From Candidatus Allofournierella excrementigallinarum (GTDB lineage: Bacteria; Bacillota; Clostridia; Oscillospirales; Ruminococcaceae): 32,188 nucleotides of DNA. Shown piece after piece: positions 1-7,522 of the stretch; position 1 is the first letter of the stretch, and every line of letters starts with the position of its first letter. The stretch lies in NCBI GenBank assembly GCA_019119025.1, contig DWXV01000041.1, forward strand, positions 1-32,188, given 5' to 3'. The position numbers and the translations under genes are program-made. The notes under the pieces are model-generated. The model had not been told where the DNA came from. It saw only the letters and a list, made by a program, of their open reading frames with translations, and did no database searches.

Positions 1-430
1 CCTTGTTGGCGGTGCGGGCGATGCCGATGGCGCCCTCGGCGGCGGCGAAGGACTCGTGGCCGGCCAGGAAGGCGAAGCACTTGGTCTCATCGCGCAGCAG
101 CATGGCGCCCAGGTTGCCGTGGCCCAGGCCCACCTGGCGCTGCTCGGCCACCGAGCCGGGGATGGTGAAGGCCTCCAGGCCCTCGCCGATGGCGGCGGCG
201 CAGTCGGCGGCGTTCTTCAGGCCGCGCTTCACAGCGATGGCGGTGCCCAGGGTGTAGGCCCACACAGCGTTCTCAAAGCAGATGGGCTGCACGCCCTTGA
301 CGATGGCGTCGCAGTCGATGCCCTTGGCCAGCAGCATATCGCGGCAGGCGTCCAGGCTTTCCAGCCCGTTGGCCGCGAGGCACGCCTCGATCTTGGGCAT
401 GCGGCGGTCCATAGATTCAAAAGTAGCCAT
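1..430 (-). CDS. GGGtGRT family protein, N-terminal part (3' end outside the window)
   Basis: Only the first 143 codons are present; the gene runs off the left edge. It starts at the ATG at 430-428, which has a GGGAGG ribosome binding site on its own strand just upstream. The product begins MATFESMDRRMPKIEACL and contains the segments GIDCDAIVKGVQPICFENAVWAY and VGLGHGNLGAMLLRDETKCF (the first slightly longer than a core motif). I recognise it as the N-terminal half of the GGGtGRT family, named for a C-terminal motif that lies outside the window. The biochemical function is unknown. The IscU-like gene ends 18 bases upstream, so the two are almost certainly co-transcribed; this pairing is typical of anaerobic Firmicutes. 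A link to iron-sulfur metabolism rests on that neighbour only. Confidence 0.85.
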   Translation of the reverse strand, partial: MATFESMDRRMPKIEACLAANGLESLDACRDMLLAKGIDCDAIVKGVQPICFENAVWAYTLGTAIAVKRGLKNAADCAAAIGEGLEAFTIPGSVAEQRQVGLGHGNLGAMLLRDETKCFAFLAGHESFAAAEGAIGIARTANK

Positions 431-448
431 TGTGTAACTCCTCCCCTC

Positions 449-1141
449 TTACTCTTCCCGCGGGTCGATGTACTTCGCAGCGCCATCGAACCGGCCGTAG
501 GTGCCGATGTTCTTCTCGTAAGCGGTCTTGGGGTCCTCGCCGTGGCGGATCGCCTCCAGCATCTTGCCCAGACGCACGAACTGGTAGCCGGTGACCTCGT
601 TGTTCTCGTCCAGAGCCAGCTTCAGGATATAGCCCTCGGTGAGTTCCAGGTAGCGAACGCCCTTGGCCTTGGTGGAGAAGATGGTGCCGGTCATGCTGCG
701 CAGGCCCTTGCCCAGGTCCTCCAGGCCGGCGCCGATGGGCAGGCCGTCCTCGCTGAAGGCGGTCTGGCTGCGGCCGTAGACGATCTGCAGGAACAGCTCA
801 CGCATGGCAACGTTGATGGCGTCGCACACCAGGTCGGTGTTCAGAGCCTCCAGGATGGTCTTGCCGGGCAGGATCTCGCCGGCCATGGCGGCGGAGTGGG
901 TCATGCCGGAGCAGCCGATGGTCTCCACCAGGGCCTCTTCAATGACGCCCTGCTTCACGTTCAGGGTCAGCTTGCATGTGCCCTGCTGGGGGGCGCACCA
1001 GCCCACGCCGTGGGTCAGACCGGAAATGTCCTTGATCTCGTAGGCCTTGACCCAGTTGCCCTCCTCAGGGATAGGGGCGGGGCCGTGATGGGGCCCTTTG
1101 GTCAGAGGACACATACGCTCTACTTCATGCGAATAGGTCAT
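449..1141 (-). CDS. NifU/IscU-like iron-sulfur cluster assembly scaffold protein
   Basis: 230 residues, starting at ATG 1141-1139 with AAAGGAGAG 8 bases upstream on the minus strand. An upstream in-frame start at 1195 would lie inside the leader and is not needed. The protein looks like a longer, divergent IscU-type scaffold. Cysteines C49, C56 and C77 are visible, with the last in the segment ETIGCSGMTHSAAMAGEI, which resembles the IscU cysteine region followed by a G-K-T/S helix start. In the family these cysteines hold nascent Fe-S clusters. No iscS or suf gene is in view. It is the first gene of a transcript with the GGGtGRT gene and has a good sigma-A promoter (1213-1241). The scaffold assignment is firm at family level; the client of this two-gene system is unknown. 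Confidence 0.8.
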   Translation of the reverse strand: MTYSHEVERMCPLTKGPHHGPAPIPEEGNWVKAYEIKDISGLTHGVGWCAPQQGTCKLTLNVKQGVIEEALVETIGCSGMTHSAAMAGEILPGKTILEALNTDLVCDAINVAMRELFLQIVYGRSQTAFSEDGLPIGAGLEDLGKGLRSMTGTIFSTKAKGVRYLELTEGYILKLALDENNEVTGYQFVRLGKMLEAIRHGEDPKTAYEKNIGTYGRFDGAAKYIDPREE

Positions 1142-1212
1142 GTTCGTTCTCTCCTTTGCTCTTCGTACTGCAGGCTGTATTGTGATGGTTTGCACAATGT
1201 TCCGCAGAATCC

Positions 1213-1241
1213 ATTATAGGCAAAAAACGCCCTTTTTTCAA
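1213..1241 (-). promoter_or_regulatory. Sigma-A promoter of the IscU-like/GGGtGRT operon
   Basis: Read on the minus strand: -35 TTGAAA (1241-1236), a 17-base spacer, then -10 TATAAT (1218-1213). The predicted leader is about 65 nt. Confidence 0.7.
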
Positions 1242-1332
1242 GGCGTTTTACCCGGCTTTTGCCGCCGCGCGCCACAAATTTTGCCCCCCGGCCGCGGCGG
1301 TTTTTGGGTGGGCCGCCAATCGTGCAATTTGT

Positions 1333-1396
1333 TTGGGCATTTCTACAAAATTTTTATAATTTGATTGTTGCATTTCCACAAGGTCTGTGCTATAGT
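1333..1396 (+). promoter_or_regulatory. Two possible tandem sigma-A promoters for the 81-residue protein gene
   Basis: The better one is TTGCAT (1368-1373), 17 bases, TATAGT (1391-1396). A second candidate just upstream is TTGGGC (1333-1338), 16 bases, TATAAT (1355-1360). The 360-bp gap 1142-1501 is therefore a divergent promoter region. Its downstream part is a roughly 100-nt leader containing a perfect 7-bp hairpin, GGAAAGC (1405-1411) with GCTTTCC (1426-1432). Nothing else was recognised in it. Confidence 0.6.
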
Positions 1397-1501
1397 ATGG
1401 GCGAGGAAAGCCGGCGGAGGGCGCCGCTTTCCGGGAAAGTATGGCGGCAGAAGGCCGCGGGGCCCCGAGCCCCCACAAACGAGAAAGAGAGGTCATTTAC
1501 T

Positions 1502-1747
1502 ATGGATCGCATCAATGTGAACAATTTTGACGTGAGCGCTTTCAGCGAGGTCCTGGCCTCCTGCAAGGGCGATGTCTACATGGTCACCCCCGAGGGCGAC
1601 CGGCTGAACCTGAAGAGCAAGCTGTGCCAGATCCTGGGTTTCACCAGCCTGATCAAGGGCGGTCAGATCGCCTCGGCCCAGTTCGAGTGCAGCGACCCTG
1701 AGGACGAGAGCCGGCTGTTCCGTTTCAACCTGTTCGGCGAGAAGTAA
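1502..1747 (+). CDS. Small conserved protein of unknown function (81 aa)
   Basis: Starts MDRINVNNFDVSAFSEVL and ends RLFRFNLFGEK. ATG 1502 follows AGAGG about 11 bases upstream. The protein has no signal peptide, membrane segment or cysteine-rich motif apart from isolated cysteines, so it is probably a small soluble cytoplasmic protein. I recall near-identical 80-residue proteins across gut Clostridia, sometimes carrying the label 'polya polymerase'. That label is implausible, because the protein is far too short and lacks nucleotidyltransferase motifs. It stands alone between its own promoter region and a strong terminator, so it is monocistronic. Conservation and the dedicated long leader suggest a real housekeeping or regulatory role, but I cannot assign one. 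Confidence 0.75.
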   Translation: MDRINVNNFDVSAFSEVLASCKGDVYMVTPEGDRLNLKSKLCQILGFTSLIKGGQIASAQFECSDPEDESRLFRFNLFGEK

Positions 1748-1767
1748 AAAACGCACAAAAGCGCACA

Positions 1768-1805
1768 AAAAGCGGCGGGCCCTTTGGTCCGCCGCTTTTT
1801 TGTTG
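1768..1805 (+). terminator. Bidirectional intrinsic terminator
   Basis: Stem AGCGGCGG (1771-1778) with CCGCCGCT (1789-1796), extended by A/T pairs, followed by a T run on the plus strand and TTTTT on the minus strand. It lies between the convergent 81-residue gene and the Gfo/Idh gene, whose stop is at 1808, and can serve both. Confidence 0.85.
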
Positions 1806-1807
1806 TT

Positions 1808-3067
1808 TTACTGCAGCTCCACCGCCGCGCCGCCCGCAAGGCGGCTTTTTTCGGCGGCCAGGGCGATGCGGTGGCTTTCCAGCGAGGCGTCCAGGCTGGT
1901 GAGTCCGGGGCCAGGCTCGCCGCCCAGCATCAGCTCCACGAAGGCCTTCACAAGGCCGGCGTCGCCGCCGCTGTGGCCCCCGGCCGCGTCGGCGTGGAAC
2001 ACCTGGGGCTGCCGCCCGAAGGGGATGAGGGTAATGTCGCCGCTCAGCAGGTCGGCGGTGAGCTGGCCCGCCGTGCCCATGAACTTCGCGAAGCGGGTGT
2101 TGTGCTCGGTGAAGCCGGTCATGGTGAAGCCCAGGGTGCTGCCGTCGGTCATCTCCACGTTCACCACCTGATGGTCCACCACGTCGTTGTCGCAGGCGAA
2201 CACGCAGCGGCCGTAGGGGCCGGTGCGGATTGCCTGGAGCACCGAATCGTGGGCGGGGTGGGCGGCCAGCACCTCGCAGGGCCAGCCGTCGTTGCCCGCG
2301 TCGATGCCGGTGGCGGCGTTGGTCAGATAAATTTTCTCCGCGTCAAAGGGGCAGTTCTCCTTTGCGGCGCAGCCGTCCAGGCACCGGGCCGCCGCGCCTT
2401 TCGGGGCATGGGCGGCGTTGAAGAAGGAATTGGAGCCGAAGGAGCTCACCCGCTTCGCGCTCTTGCCCGCCAGCCAGAGGTAGAGGTCCAGGTCGTGGCA
2501 GCACTTTTGCAGCAGCATGGGGCTGCTTTCGCCGGCGCGGCGCCAGTTGCCCCGCACAAAGCTGTGGGCCTGGTGCCAGTAGCCCACGTTCTCGATGGCC
2601 TGCACGGTCATCACCTGCCCCACGGCGCCGCCGTCCAGCAGTTCCTTCACCTTTTTATAAAAGGCGGTATATCGCAGCACATGGCACACCACCACCCGGC
2701 GGCCGGTCTCGCGGGCGACGCGGGCCAGCAGGTCGCATTCCTCCAGGCTGGGCGACACCGGCTTTTCCAGCAGCAGGTCGTAACCCTTTTGCAGCGCGGG
2801 CACCGCCTGGGGCACGTGCTGCCGGTCCATGGTGGCGATGACCGCGGCGTCCGCCAGCCGGGGCCCGGCCAGCAGCTCCTCCCCGGTCTTGAAGCACTGC
2901 TCCGGGGCAAGGCCCAGCAGCTTTGCCGCCTCGATGCGCTTTTCGTCCACCGGCTCGGCGATGGCGGTGACGCGCACCCTGCCGCCGAATTTCAAAAGTT
3001 CCGGCAGATAGGCGTCCTTGCCCCGATTGCCCAGGCCGATCAGCGCGGCGGTGAATGAGTCTCTCAT
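1808..3067 (-). CDS. Gfo/Idh/MocA family NAD(P)-dependent oxidoreductase
   Basis: 419 residues from ATG 3067-3065, with AAAGGA just upstream; the longer in-frame extension runs through the repeat element and is rejected. The N-terminal Rossmann fold shows ALIGLGNRGKDAYLPELL (about residues 7-24). The family EKPVSPSLEECD motif follows at about residues 110-120, carrying the usual E-K-P active-site lysine. A cysteine cluster, CLDGCAAKENCPF, sits in the substrate domain, as in one Firmicutes/Bacteroidota subgroup of the family. Family members oxidise or reduce sugars, inositols and related polyols; the substrate here is unknown. It is the last gene of the apparent permease-permease-SDR operon, separated from the SDR by 414 bases that hold a large inverted-repeat element. 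It ends at a terminator. Confidence 0.88.
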   Translation of the reverse strand: MRDSFTAALIGLGNRGKDAYLPELLKFGGRVRVTAIAEPVDEKRIEAAKLLGLAPEQCFKTGEELLAGPRLADAAVIATMDRQHVPQAVPALQKGYDLLLEKPVSPSLEECDLLARVARETGRRVVVCHVLRYTAFYKKVKELLDGGAVGQVMTVQAIENVGYWHQAHSFVRGNWRRAGESSPMLLQKCCHDLDLYLWLAGKSAKRVSSFGSNSFFNAAHAPKGAAARCLDGCAAKENCPFDAEKIYLTNAATGIDAGNDGWPCEVLAAHPAHDSVLQAIRTGPYGRCVFACDNDVVDHQVVNVEMTDGSTLGFTMTGFTEHNTRFAKFMGTAGQLTADLLSGDITLIPFGRQPQVFHADAAGGHSGGDAGLVKAFVELMLGGEPGPGLTSLDASLESHRIALAAEKSRLAGGAAVELQ

Positions 3068-3135
3068 TTTATCCTTTCTCCCCCTTTTCTCGTTCCAGTA
3101 TACACCCTTCCGGCGGCGATGGCCAGCCCAGAGGG

Positions 3136-3459
3136 CGCAAAAAGGCCGCCGGCAAAAGCCGGGGTGGCATAAGAAAACGGCGGTTTTGCCTGAGGATTTT
3201 GGCGTATAAAACACGCAGAGCGGCCCCACAAGCCACCAAGGCTTGCGGGGCCGCTCTTTGTGCTTTCTTCATCCAAAATCCTGGGGCAAAACTGCGCAGC
3301 ACCAGGAAGCGGGCGATTTTGATGGGAGCGCAAGGAAAAGCGCCGCAGGCACCCTTGGTGGTTGTCAAGGCGCTTTGACGCTGCGATACCGCAAAAGCGC
3401 CCGCTTCCCGGCGCCGTTTTCTTACGGCACTCCGGCTAAAAGCCGGCGGCCTTTTTGCG
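3136..3459. repeat. 324-bp three-armed inverted-repeat element
   Basis: This fills most of the 414-base gap between the SDR and the Gfo/Idh gene. The outer arms at 3136-3182 and 3412-3459 are inverted repeats of about 47 bases with only a few mismatches. Inside lie two further long hairpins. Arm A is 3183-3292: GTTTTGCC at 3183-3190 pairs with GGGCAAAAC ending at 3292, and the tip is AGAGCGGCCCCACAAGCC with its complement around 3235-3239. Arm B is 3304-3409: GGAAGCGGGCG pairs with CGCCCGCTTCC. Each outer arm holds its own CCGGC-loop-GCCGG hairpin followed by CGGCCTTTTT pointing outwards, like a terminator. No target-site duplication is obvious. It could be a MITE-like or REP-like repeat, or a structured RNA; no coding potential is credible. 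Confidence 0.8.
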
Positions 3460-3481
3460 TATGTCCGTTTTAGGAGAAAGC

Positions 3482-4279
3482 TCAGTTGGTACCGATGGAC
3501 ATGGTCTCGGGCAGGGTGCTGCCGCCGTCGATGACGATCTGAGAACCAGTCAGGTAGCTGGACTCGTCGCTGCCCAGGAAGGCGAACAGCTCGCCGACCT
3601 CGATGGGCTTCGCCAGGCGCTTCATGGGCACGCCCACGGCGATGTCGTTGATGGCGCTCTCGGGGTCGTTGGGGTTGGACTCCATGGCCATCTTCTCCAC
3701 CATCGGGGTGCGGGCATAGCCCAGCTGAGAGCAGTTCACGCGGATGTTGCGGGCGGCGTATTCCACGGCCAGGCACTTGGTCAGGCCGACCAGGGCGGCC
3801 TTGGTCATGGCGTAAGCGGCCTCGCCGGCGTCGGCCACGATGTCGCCGGTGACGGAGGAGGCGATGACGATGTTGCCGCCGCCCTGCTTGAGCATGTAAG
3901 GAATAACGGCCTTGCAGGTGTTCCAAACGCCCTTGATGTTCACGTCGATGTGGAAATCGCGGGTCTTGTCGTCCATCTCCTCAAAGGGAGCCAGGCGGCA
4001 GACGCCGGCGTTGCAGCAGGCAACGTTGATCTCGCCGAAGGCGTCCACGCCCTTCTTGGCGGCGGCGTCCATCTGCTCGCGGTCGGCCACGTTGGCCACA
4101 ACGGTCACGATCTCGCTGCCGTACTCCTTGCGCAGCTTCTCAGCGGTCTCTTCCACATGGGGGTCCAGGTCCACCATGATCAGTTTGGCGCCGTACTTGG
4201 CATAAGCGGTGGCGATACCCTCGCCCAGACCCACGGCAGCGCCGGTGATCAGTGCAACTTTACCATCCAATTTAGCCAT
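3482..4279 (-). CDS. SDR family oxidoreductase, UcpA-like
   Basis: 265 residues; ATG 4279-4277 follows AAGGAGAG. It is a classical short-chain dehydrogenase: TGAAVGLGEGIA (about residues 12-23) is the glycine-rich cofactor loop, CNAGVCRL is the NAG motif, and a serine in IVIASSVTGD together with the YAMTK catalytic Tyr-Lys complete the active site. The C-terminus, IDGGSTLPETMSIG, and the internal DFHIDVNIKGVWN closely match the UcpA subfamily (enterobacterial UcpA, linked in the literature to furan aldehyde tolerance). An aspartate after beta-2 (MVDLD) favours NAD(H) over NADP(H). The substrate is unknown. It lies 67 bases downstream of an APC permease on the same strand, probably in one transcript. 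Confidence 0.85.
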   Translation of the reverse strand: MAKLDGKVALITGAAVGLGEGIATAYAKYGAKLIMVDLDPHVEETAEKLRKEYGSEIVTVVANVADREQMDAAAKKGVDAFGEINVACCNAGVCRLAPFEEMDDKTRDFHIDVNIKGVWNTCKAVIPYMLKQGGGNIVIASSVTGDIVADAGEAAYAMTKAALVGLTKCLAVEYAARNIRVNCSQLGYARTPMVEKMAMESNPNDPESAINDIAVGVPMKRLAKPIEVGELFAFLGSDESSYLTGSQIVIDGGSTLPETMSIGTN

Positions 4280-4313
4280 TTTTAAGTCTCTCCTTTTCTG
4301 TTGTATAAGCCAT

Positions 4314-4331
4314 GCGGCTTCAAAAAGCCGC
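4314..4331 (-). other. Intercistronic hairpin between permease and SDR genes
   Basis: Perfect 7-bp inverted repeat, GCGGCTT (4314-4320) and AAGCCGC (4325-4331), with a 4-base loop. It has no U-tract on the minus strand, so it is more likely an mRNA-stability or processing hairpin than a terminator. Confidence 0.5.
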
Positions 4332-4346
4332 CCGGTTACGATGGGA

Positions 4347-5768
4347 TCAGTACTCCTTGGTGCCGGCCACCGTTTCGACGGTGACCTTGTGCTTCTTCCA
4401 GTTCACCAGCACCATCCACAGCCACAGCAAAGCGCCGATGCCGATGTAGATGCCGAAGCTCTTCCAGGAGCCGGCGCTCTGGCCCAGGGTGCAGAAGAAA
4501 GCGATGGCCACGGAGATGATGAGCGCCAGCACCCGGGTGAAGCTGCCGCCCTTGAGTTTGTAGGGGGAGGCCAGCTCGGGATGGTGCTTGTGGATGCGCA
4601 TGGCGCTGATCATGGTGATGGCGTAAGCGCAGGCGCAGCCGAAGCTCATCAGGTTGAAGAAGTCGTTCATGAAGGTGGTGGCGTTCTGCAAAAGCAGGAA
4701 CACCAGCGAGATGGCCAGCAGCAGGATGTTGGGCAGGATGGGCTGCTGGTGGCGGTTGACCTTGGTGAACACCTTGGGCAGGAAGTTGTTCTCGCCCATG
4801 GCGTACAGCAGCCGCACGGTGGAAAGCCAGAAGCCCAGCAGGCAGGTGCCGATGGCGCACAGGATGGCTGCCACGCCGAACACCACCGCGAAAACGCCCC
4901 AGCCGCCGCCCAGCTGCTCCATCATGGTGATCGCCAGGAAGCCGCCCACCGCGGCGCCGCCTTCCTCCACCAGGGGCTGCACAGGCATGCCGCCCAGGCC
5001 GAAGAAGAACAGCGCGTAGATGACGCCGCAGGTGACGATGGAACCCAGGATGGCCTTGTTGGAGTCCTTGATGGGGAAGTCCCCTTCCTCCACCATCTGG
5101 GGCACCGTTTCAAACCCGAAGAAGGGGGTGATCAGCAGCGCCATGCCGATGATCCAGCCGGGGATGCCGAAGTGGCCTTCCACCTGGGTGTAGAAGAAGT
5201 TCTGGAAGTTGTCCCAGCTCCACACGCCGGAGAACAGGAAGGCGACGGTGGCGACCAGGCAGCCGCCGATGGCGAACATCAGCATGTACAGCTGGATCTT
5301 GCCGGCGATCTCCACATTCTGCAGGCTCAGGATGCAGTAGCCCACCAGGCTCACCAGGGCCACCACCTCGATCAGCATGAAGCTGGTGGGCACGTGCAGC
5401 ACATGGAACAGCCACTGCACGATGGCCATGACCGCCGAGGGCGGCACCGCGATCCAGGCGGCCATGATCAGCCACGAGGAGAAGAAGCCCACATGCTTGT
5501 TGATGCCCACGGTGTTGTAGATGAGCTCGCCGCCCGCCTTGGGGAAGAGGGGCGCCAGCTCACAGTAGACCATGGCGATGGGCAGGATCAGAAGGGTCAT
5601 CAGCGCAAAGCCCAGGAAGGTGCCCGCGCCGCAGTACTCGTAGAAAATGGTGTCCCAGTAGCCGATAAAGGTGAAGATGGCGCCCGCAGCGATGGCGTAA
5701 ACGTAGATCAGGCGCAGGCTCTTCTTCAGCCCGGTGGGCTGGGCCCCCACATTGTTCTGTTCAGGCAT
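4347..5768 (-). CDS. APC superfamily amino acid/polyamine-type permease (paralogue 1)
   Basis: 473 residues; ATG 5768-5766 with GGAGTGATATAGA upstream. It is a polytopic inner-membrane protein with about 12 hydrophobic segments. The first, after GLKKSLRLIYVYAIAAGA, occupies the position where APC members bind the substrate carboxylate and amine groups. Conserved blocks include ELIYNTVGINKHVGFFSSW, LLITPFFGFETVPQMVEEGD and NLMSFGCACAYAITMISA. The GFE in the sixth region is typical of amino-acid-polyamine-organocation permeases. The substrate cannot be read from the sequence. It is a clear tandem duplicate of the gene just upstream, at roughly half identity or more by eye, 44 bases apart. The SDR and Gfo/Idh genes downstream hint at import of a compound that is then oxidised. 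Confidence 0.88.
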   Translation of the reverse strand: MPEQNNVGAQPTGLKKSLRLIYVYAIAAGAIFTFIGYWDTIFYEYCGAGTFLGFALMTLLILPIAMVYCELAPLFPKAGGELIYNTVGINKHVGFFSSWLIMAAWIAVPPSAVMAIVQWLFHVLHVPTSFMLIEVVALVSLVGYCILSLQNVEIAGKIQLYMLMFAIGGCLVATVAFLFSGVWSWDNFQNFFYTQVEGHFGIPGWIIGMALLITPFFGFETVPQMVEEGDFPIKDSNKAILGSIVTCGVIYALFFFGLGGMPVQPLVEEGGAAVGGFLAITMMEQLGGGWGVFAVVFGVAAILCAIGTCLLGFWLSTVRLLYAMGENNFLPKVFTKVNRHQQPILPNILLLAISLVFLLLQNATTFMNDFFNLMSFGCACAYAITMISAMRIHKHHPELASPYKLKGGSFTRVLALIISVAIAFFCTLGQSAGSWKSFGIYIGIGALLWLWMVLVNWKKHKVTVETVAGTKEY

Positions 5769-5812
5769 TCTATATCACTCCGTCTTTTTGTCTCGCGCTC
5801 AGAAAACGGGGC

Positions 5813-7216
5813 TTAGAACGTCTTGACGCCGTCGGGAGTTTCGATCTCCACGGGGTGCTTCTTCCAGTTGACGCAGACCATCCACAGCCAGATGGCCACG
5901 CCCACGCCCAGATACACGCCGAAGCAGATCCAGGAGTCGATGCCCTGGCCCAGGGTGCAGAAGAAGGCGATGGCCACGGCGATCAGCATGGCCAGGATGC
6001 GGAAGGCGTCGCCGCCCTTGACGGCGTTGGCGCTCTTCCAGTTCGGATATTTGTGGTGGATGCACACGGCGCTGATCATGGTCAGGGCGTAGGCGCAGGC
6101 GCAGCCGAAGCTCATCAGGTTGAAGAAAGCGCTCATGAAGTCGGAGGAGTTCTGCAGGACGATGAACACCAGGCTCAGCACCAGCAGGAACACGTTGGGC
6201 AGCAGGGGCTGCTGGTTCTTGTTGACCTTCGCGAACACCTTGGGCAGGAAGTTCTTGTTGGCCATGGAGTAGAGCATGCGGACGGTGGACATCCAGAAGC
6301 CCAGCAGGGAAGCGCCCATGCCCAGCAGGCAGGACAGCAGGCCCACAACGATGGGCCAGAAGGTCCAGCCAAGCTCGTTCTGCATGGTGGAGATGGTCAA
6401 AAAGCCGTCCTGGGCGAAGTTCGTGTAGACATCCTGCAGGCCGTCCAGGCCGGCCACGCAGAAGTAATAGAACACATAGATGCTGCCGCAGGTGAGGATG
6501 GAGCCGCAGATGGCCTTCTTGGAGTTCTTGATGGGGAAGTCGCCTTCCTCCACCATCTGGGGAACGGTCTCAAATCCGAAGTAGGGGGTGATCAGCAGAG
6601 CCATGCCGATGACCCAGCCGGGGATGCCGTAGACGGAGTCGAGGGTGGTGTTGAAGATGTTGCCGAAGTTGGACAGGTGCCAGTGGCCGCTGAACAGCAG
6701 GATGAAGCCGGTCAGGATGGTGACGGTGATGTTGCAGAACAGCATCACAGCCTGGGCCTTGACCAGGATCTGCACGTTCTGGATGCTCATCAGGAAGTAG
6801 AGCACCAGCAGCACGGCGGCGCAGGCGACCATGGTCCAGGTGCCCATGTTCAGGCTGAAGGTCTTGTTCACCCAGGTCATGATGGCCATGACAACTGCCG
6901 GGGGAACCGAGATCCAGGCGGCCATGATCAGCCAGGAAGCCAAAAAGCCCACATGCTTGTTGATGCCGACGGTGTTGTAGATCAGTTCGCCGCCGGAGGT
7001 GTGGAACAGGCTGGCCAGCTCACTGTAGACCAGGGCGACAGGCAGGATGGCGATGGTCATCAGGCCGAAGGCCAGGAAGGTGCCGCTGCCGCAGTAGCCG
7101 TAGAAGACCGAGTCCCAATAGTTCACGAAGGTGAAGATGGAACCGGTGGCGACGGTGTAAACAAAAATCAGTTTCAGACTTTTGTTCAGGCCGCCTTTCG
7201 TTTGGGTGTTTTCCAT
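5813..7216 (-). CDS. APC superfamily amino acid/polyamine-type permease (paralogue 2)
   Basis: 467 residues; ATG 7216-7214 preceded by AAGGAGT. The architecture is the same as in the downstream paralogue: an N-terminal GGLNKSLKLIFVYTVATGS first helix, ELIYNTVGINKHVGFLASW, LLITPYFGFETVPQMVEEGD, and a C-terminal cytoplasmic tail after NWKKHPVEIETPDG. The invariant blocks match paralogue 1 almost residue for residue. The extracellular or loop stretch around residues 245-275 differs strongly (VAGLDGLQDVYTNFAQDGF here), so the two copies may differ in specificity or form a pair. This is the first gene of the operon, behind a leader of about 190 nt with a terminator-like hairpin. The substrate is unknown. 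Confidence 0.88.
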   Translation of the reverse strand: MENTQTKGGLNKSLKLIFVYTVATGSIFTFVNYWDSVFYGYCGSGTFLAFGLMTIAILPVALVYSELASLFHTSGGELIYNTVGINKHVGFLASWLIMAAWISVPPAVVMAIMTWVNKTFSLNMGTWTMVACAAVLLVLYFLMSIQNVQILVKAQAVMLFCNITVTILTGFILLFSGHWHLSNFGNIFNTTLDSVYGIPGWVIGMALLITPYFGFETVPQMVEEGDFPIKNSKKAICGSILTCGSIYVFYYFCVAGLDGLQDVYTNFAQDGFLTISTMQNELGWTFWPIVVGLLSCLLGMGASLLGFWMSTVRMLYSMANKNFLPKVFAKVNKNQQPLLPNVFLLVLSLVFIVLQNSSDFMSAFFNLMSFGCACAYALTMISAVCIHHKYPNWKSANAVKGGDAFRILAMLIAVAIAFFCTLGQGIDSWICFGVYLGVGVAIWLWMVCVNWKKHPVEIETPDGVKTF

Positions 7217-7268
7217 AACAATGACTCCTTTTCACAGGTTTGGCCCCCCGTCAAAACCGCCTGCCCGC

Positions 7269-7317
7269 AAAAAAAACACCGAAGCCCCGGCGCTTTCCCT
7301 CGCGCGGTTTTTCGATG
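7269..7317 (-). terminator. Terminator-like hairpin in the permease leader (possible attenuator)
   Basis: On the minus strand, CATCGAA (7317-7311) can pair with TTCGGTG (7283-7277), enclosing a GCGC/GCGC inner stem, and is followed directly by eight Ts (7276-7269). It lies after the promoter and 50-100 bases before the permease start, so it would terminate the leader unless prevented. I did not recognise a known riboswitch or T-box in the upstream leader. Confidence 0.5.
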
Positions 7318-7415
7318 TTGTCACACAAGGCGGGACCGGCCGCGCCGGTCAGGCTGCATGGCAGCGGGTATTCGGTTTCCGGGTCCGGAGAGTTCGTCCC
7401 CTTCAGCCGTTATAA

Positions 7416-7444
7416 AAATAACACCGTCTGCGGATAAATGTCAA
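7416..7444 (-). promoter_or_regulatory. Candidate promoter of the permease operon
   Basis: Minus strand: a perfect TTGACA (7444-7439) with a weak -10, TTATTT at 17 bases or TATTTT at 18. The 306-base gap 7217-7522 thus holds this promoter, a structured leader and the hairpin at 7269-7317. The MFS gene ends on the same strand upstream. Confidence 0.45.
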
Positions 7445-7522
7445 TAGATTAACAGGCATTTTGTATGCAATTCCATGATCGTGCACCAAAAAGAGACGTT
7501 TTTGCACCTGCGGCGGCAGGCC

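Noticed and set aside
3243-3473. Short ORFs inside the intergenic inverted-repeat element
   Set aside because: They are forced by the palindromic structure, have no RBS, and run through both arms. Similar spurious ORFs are common in repeated elements.
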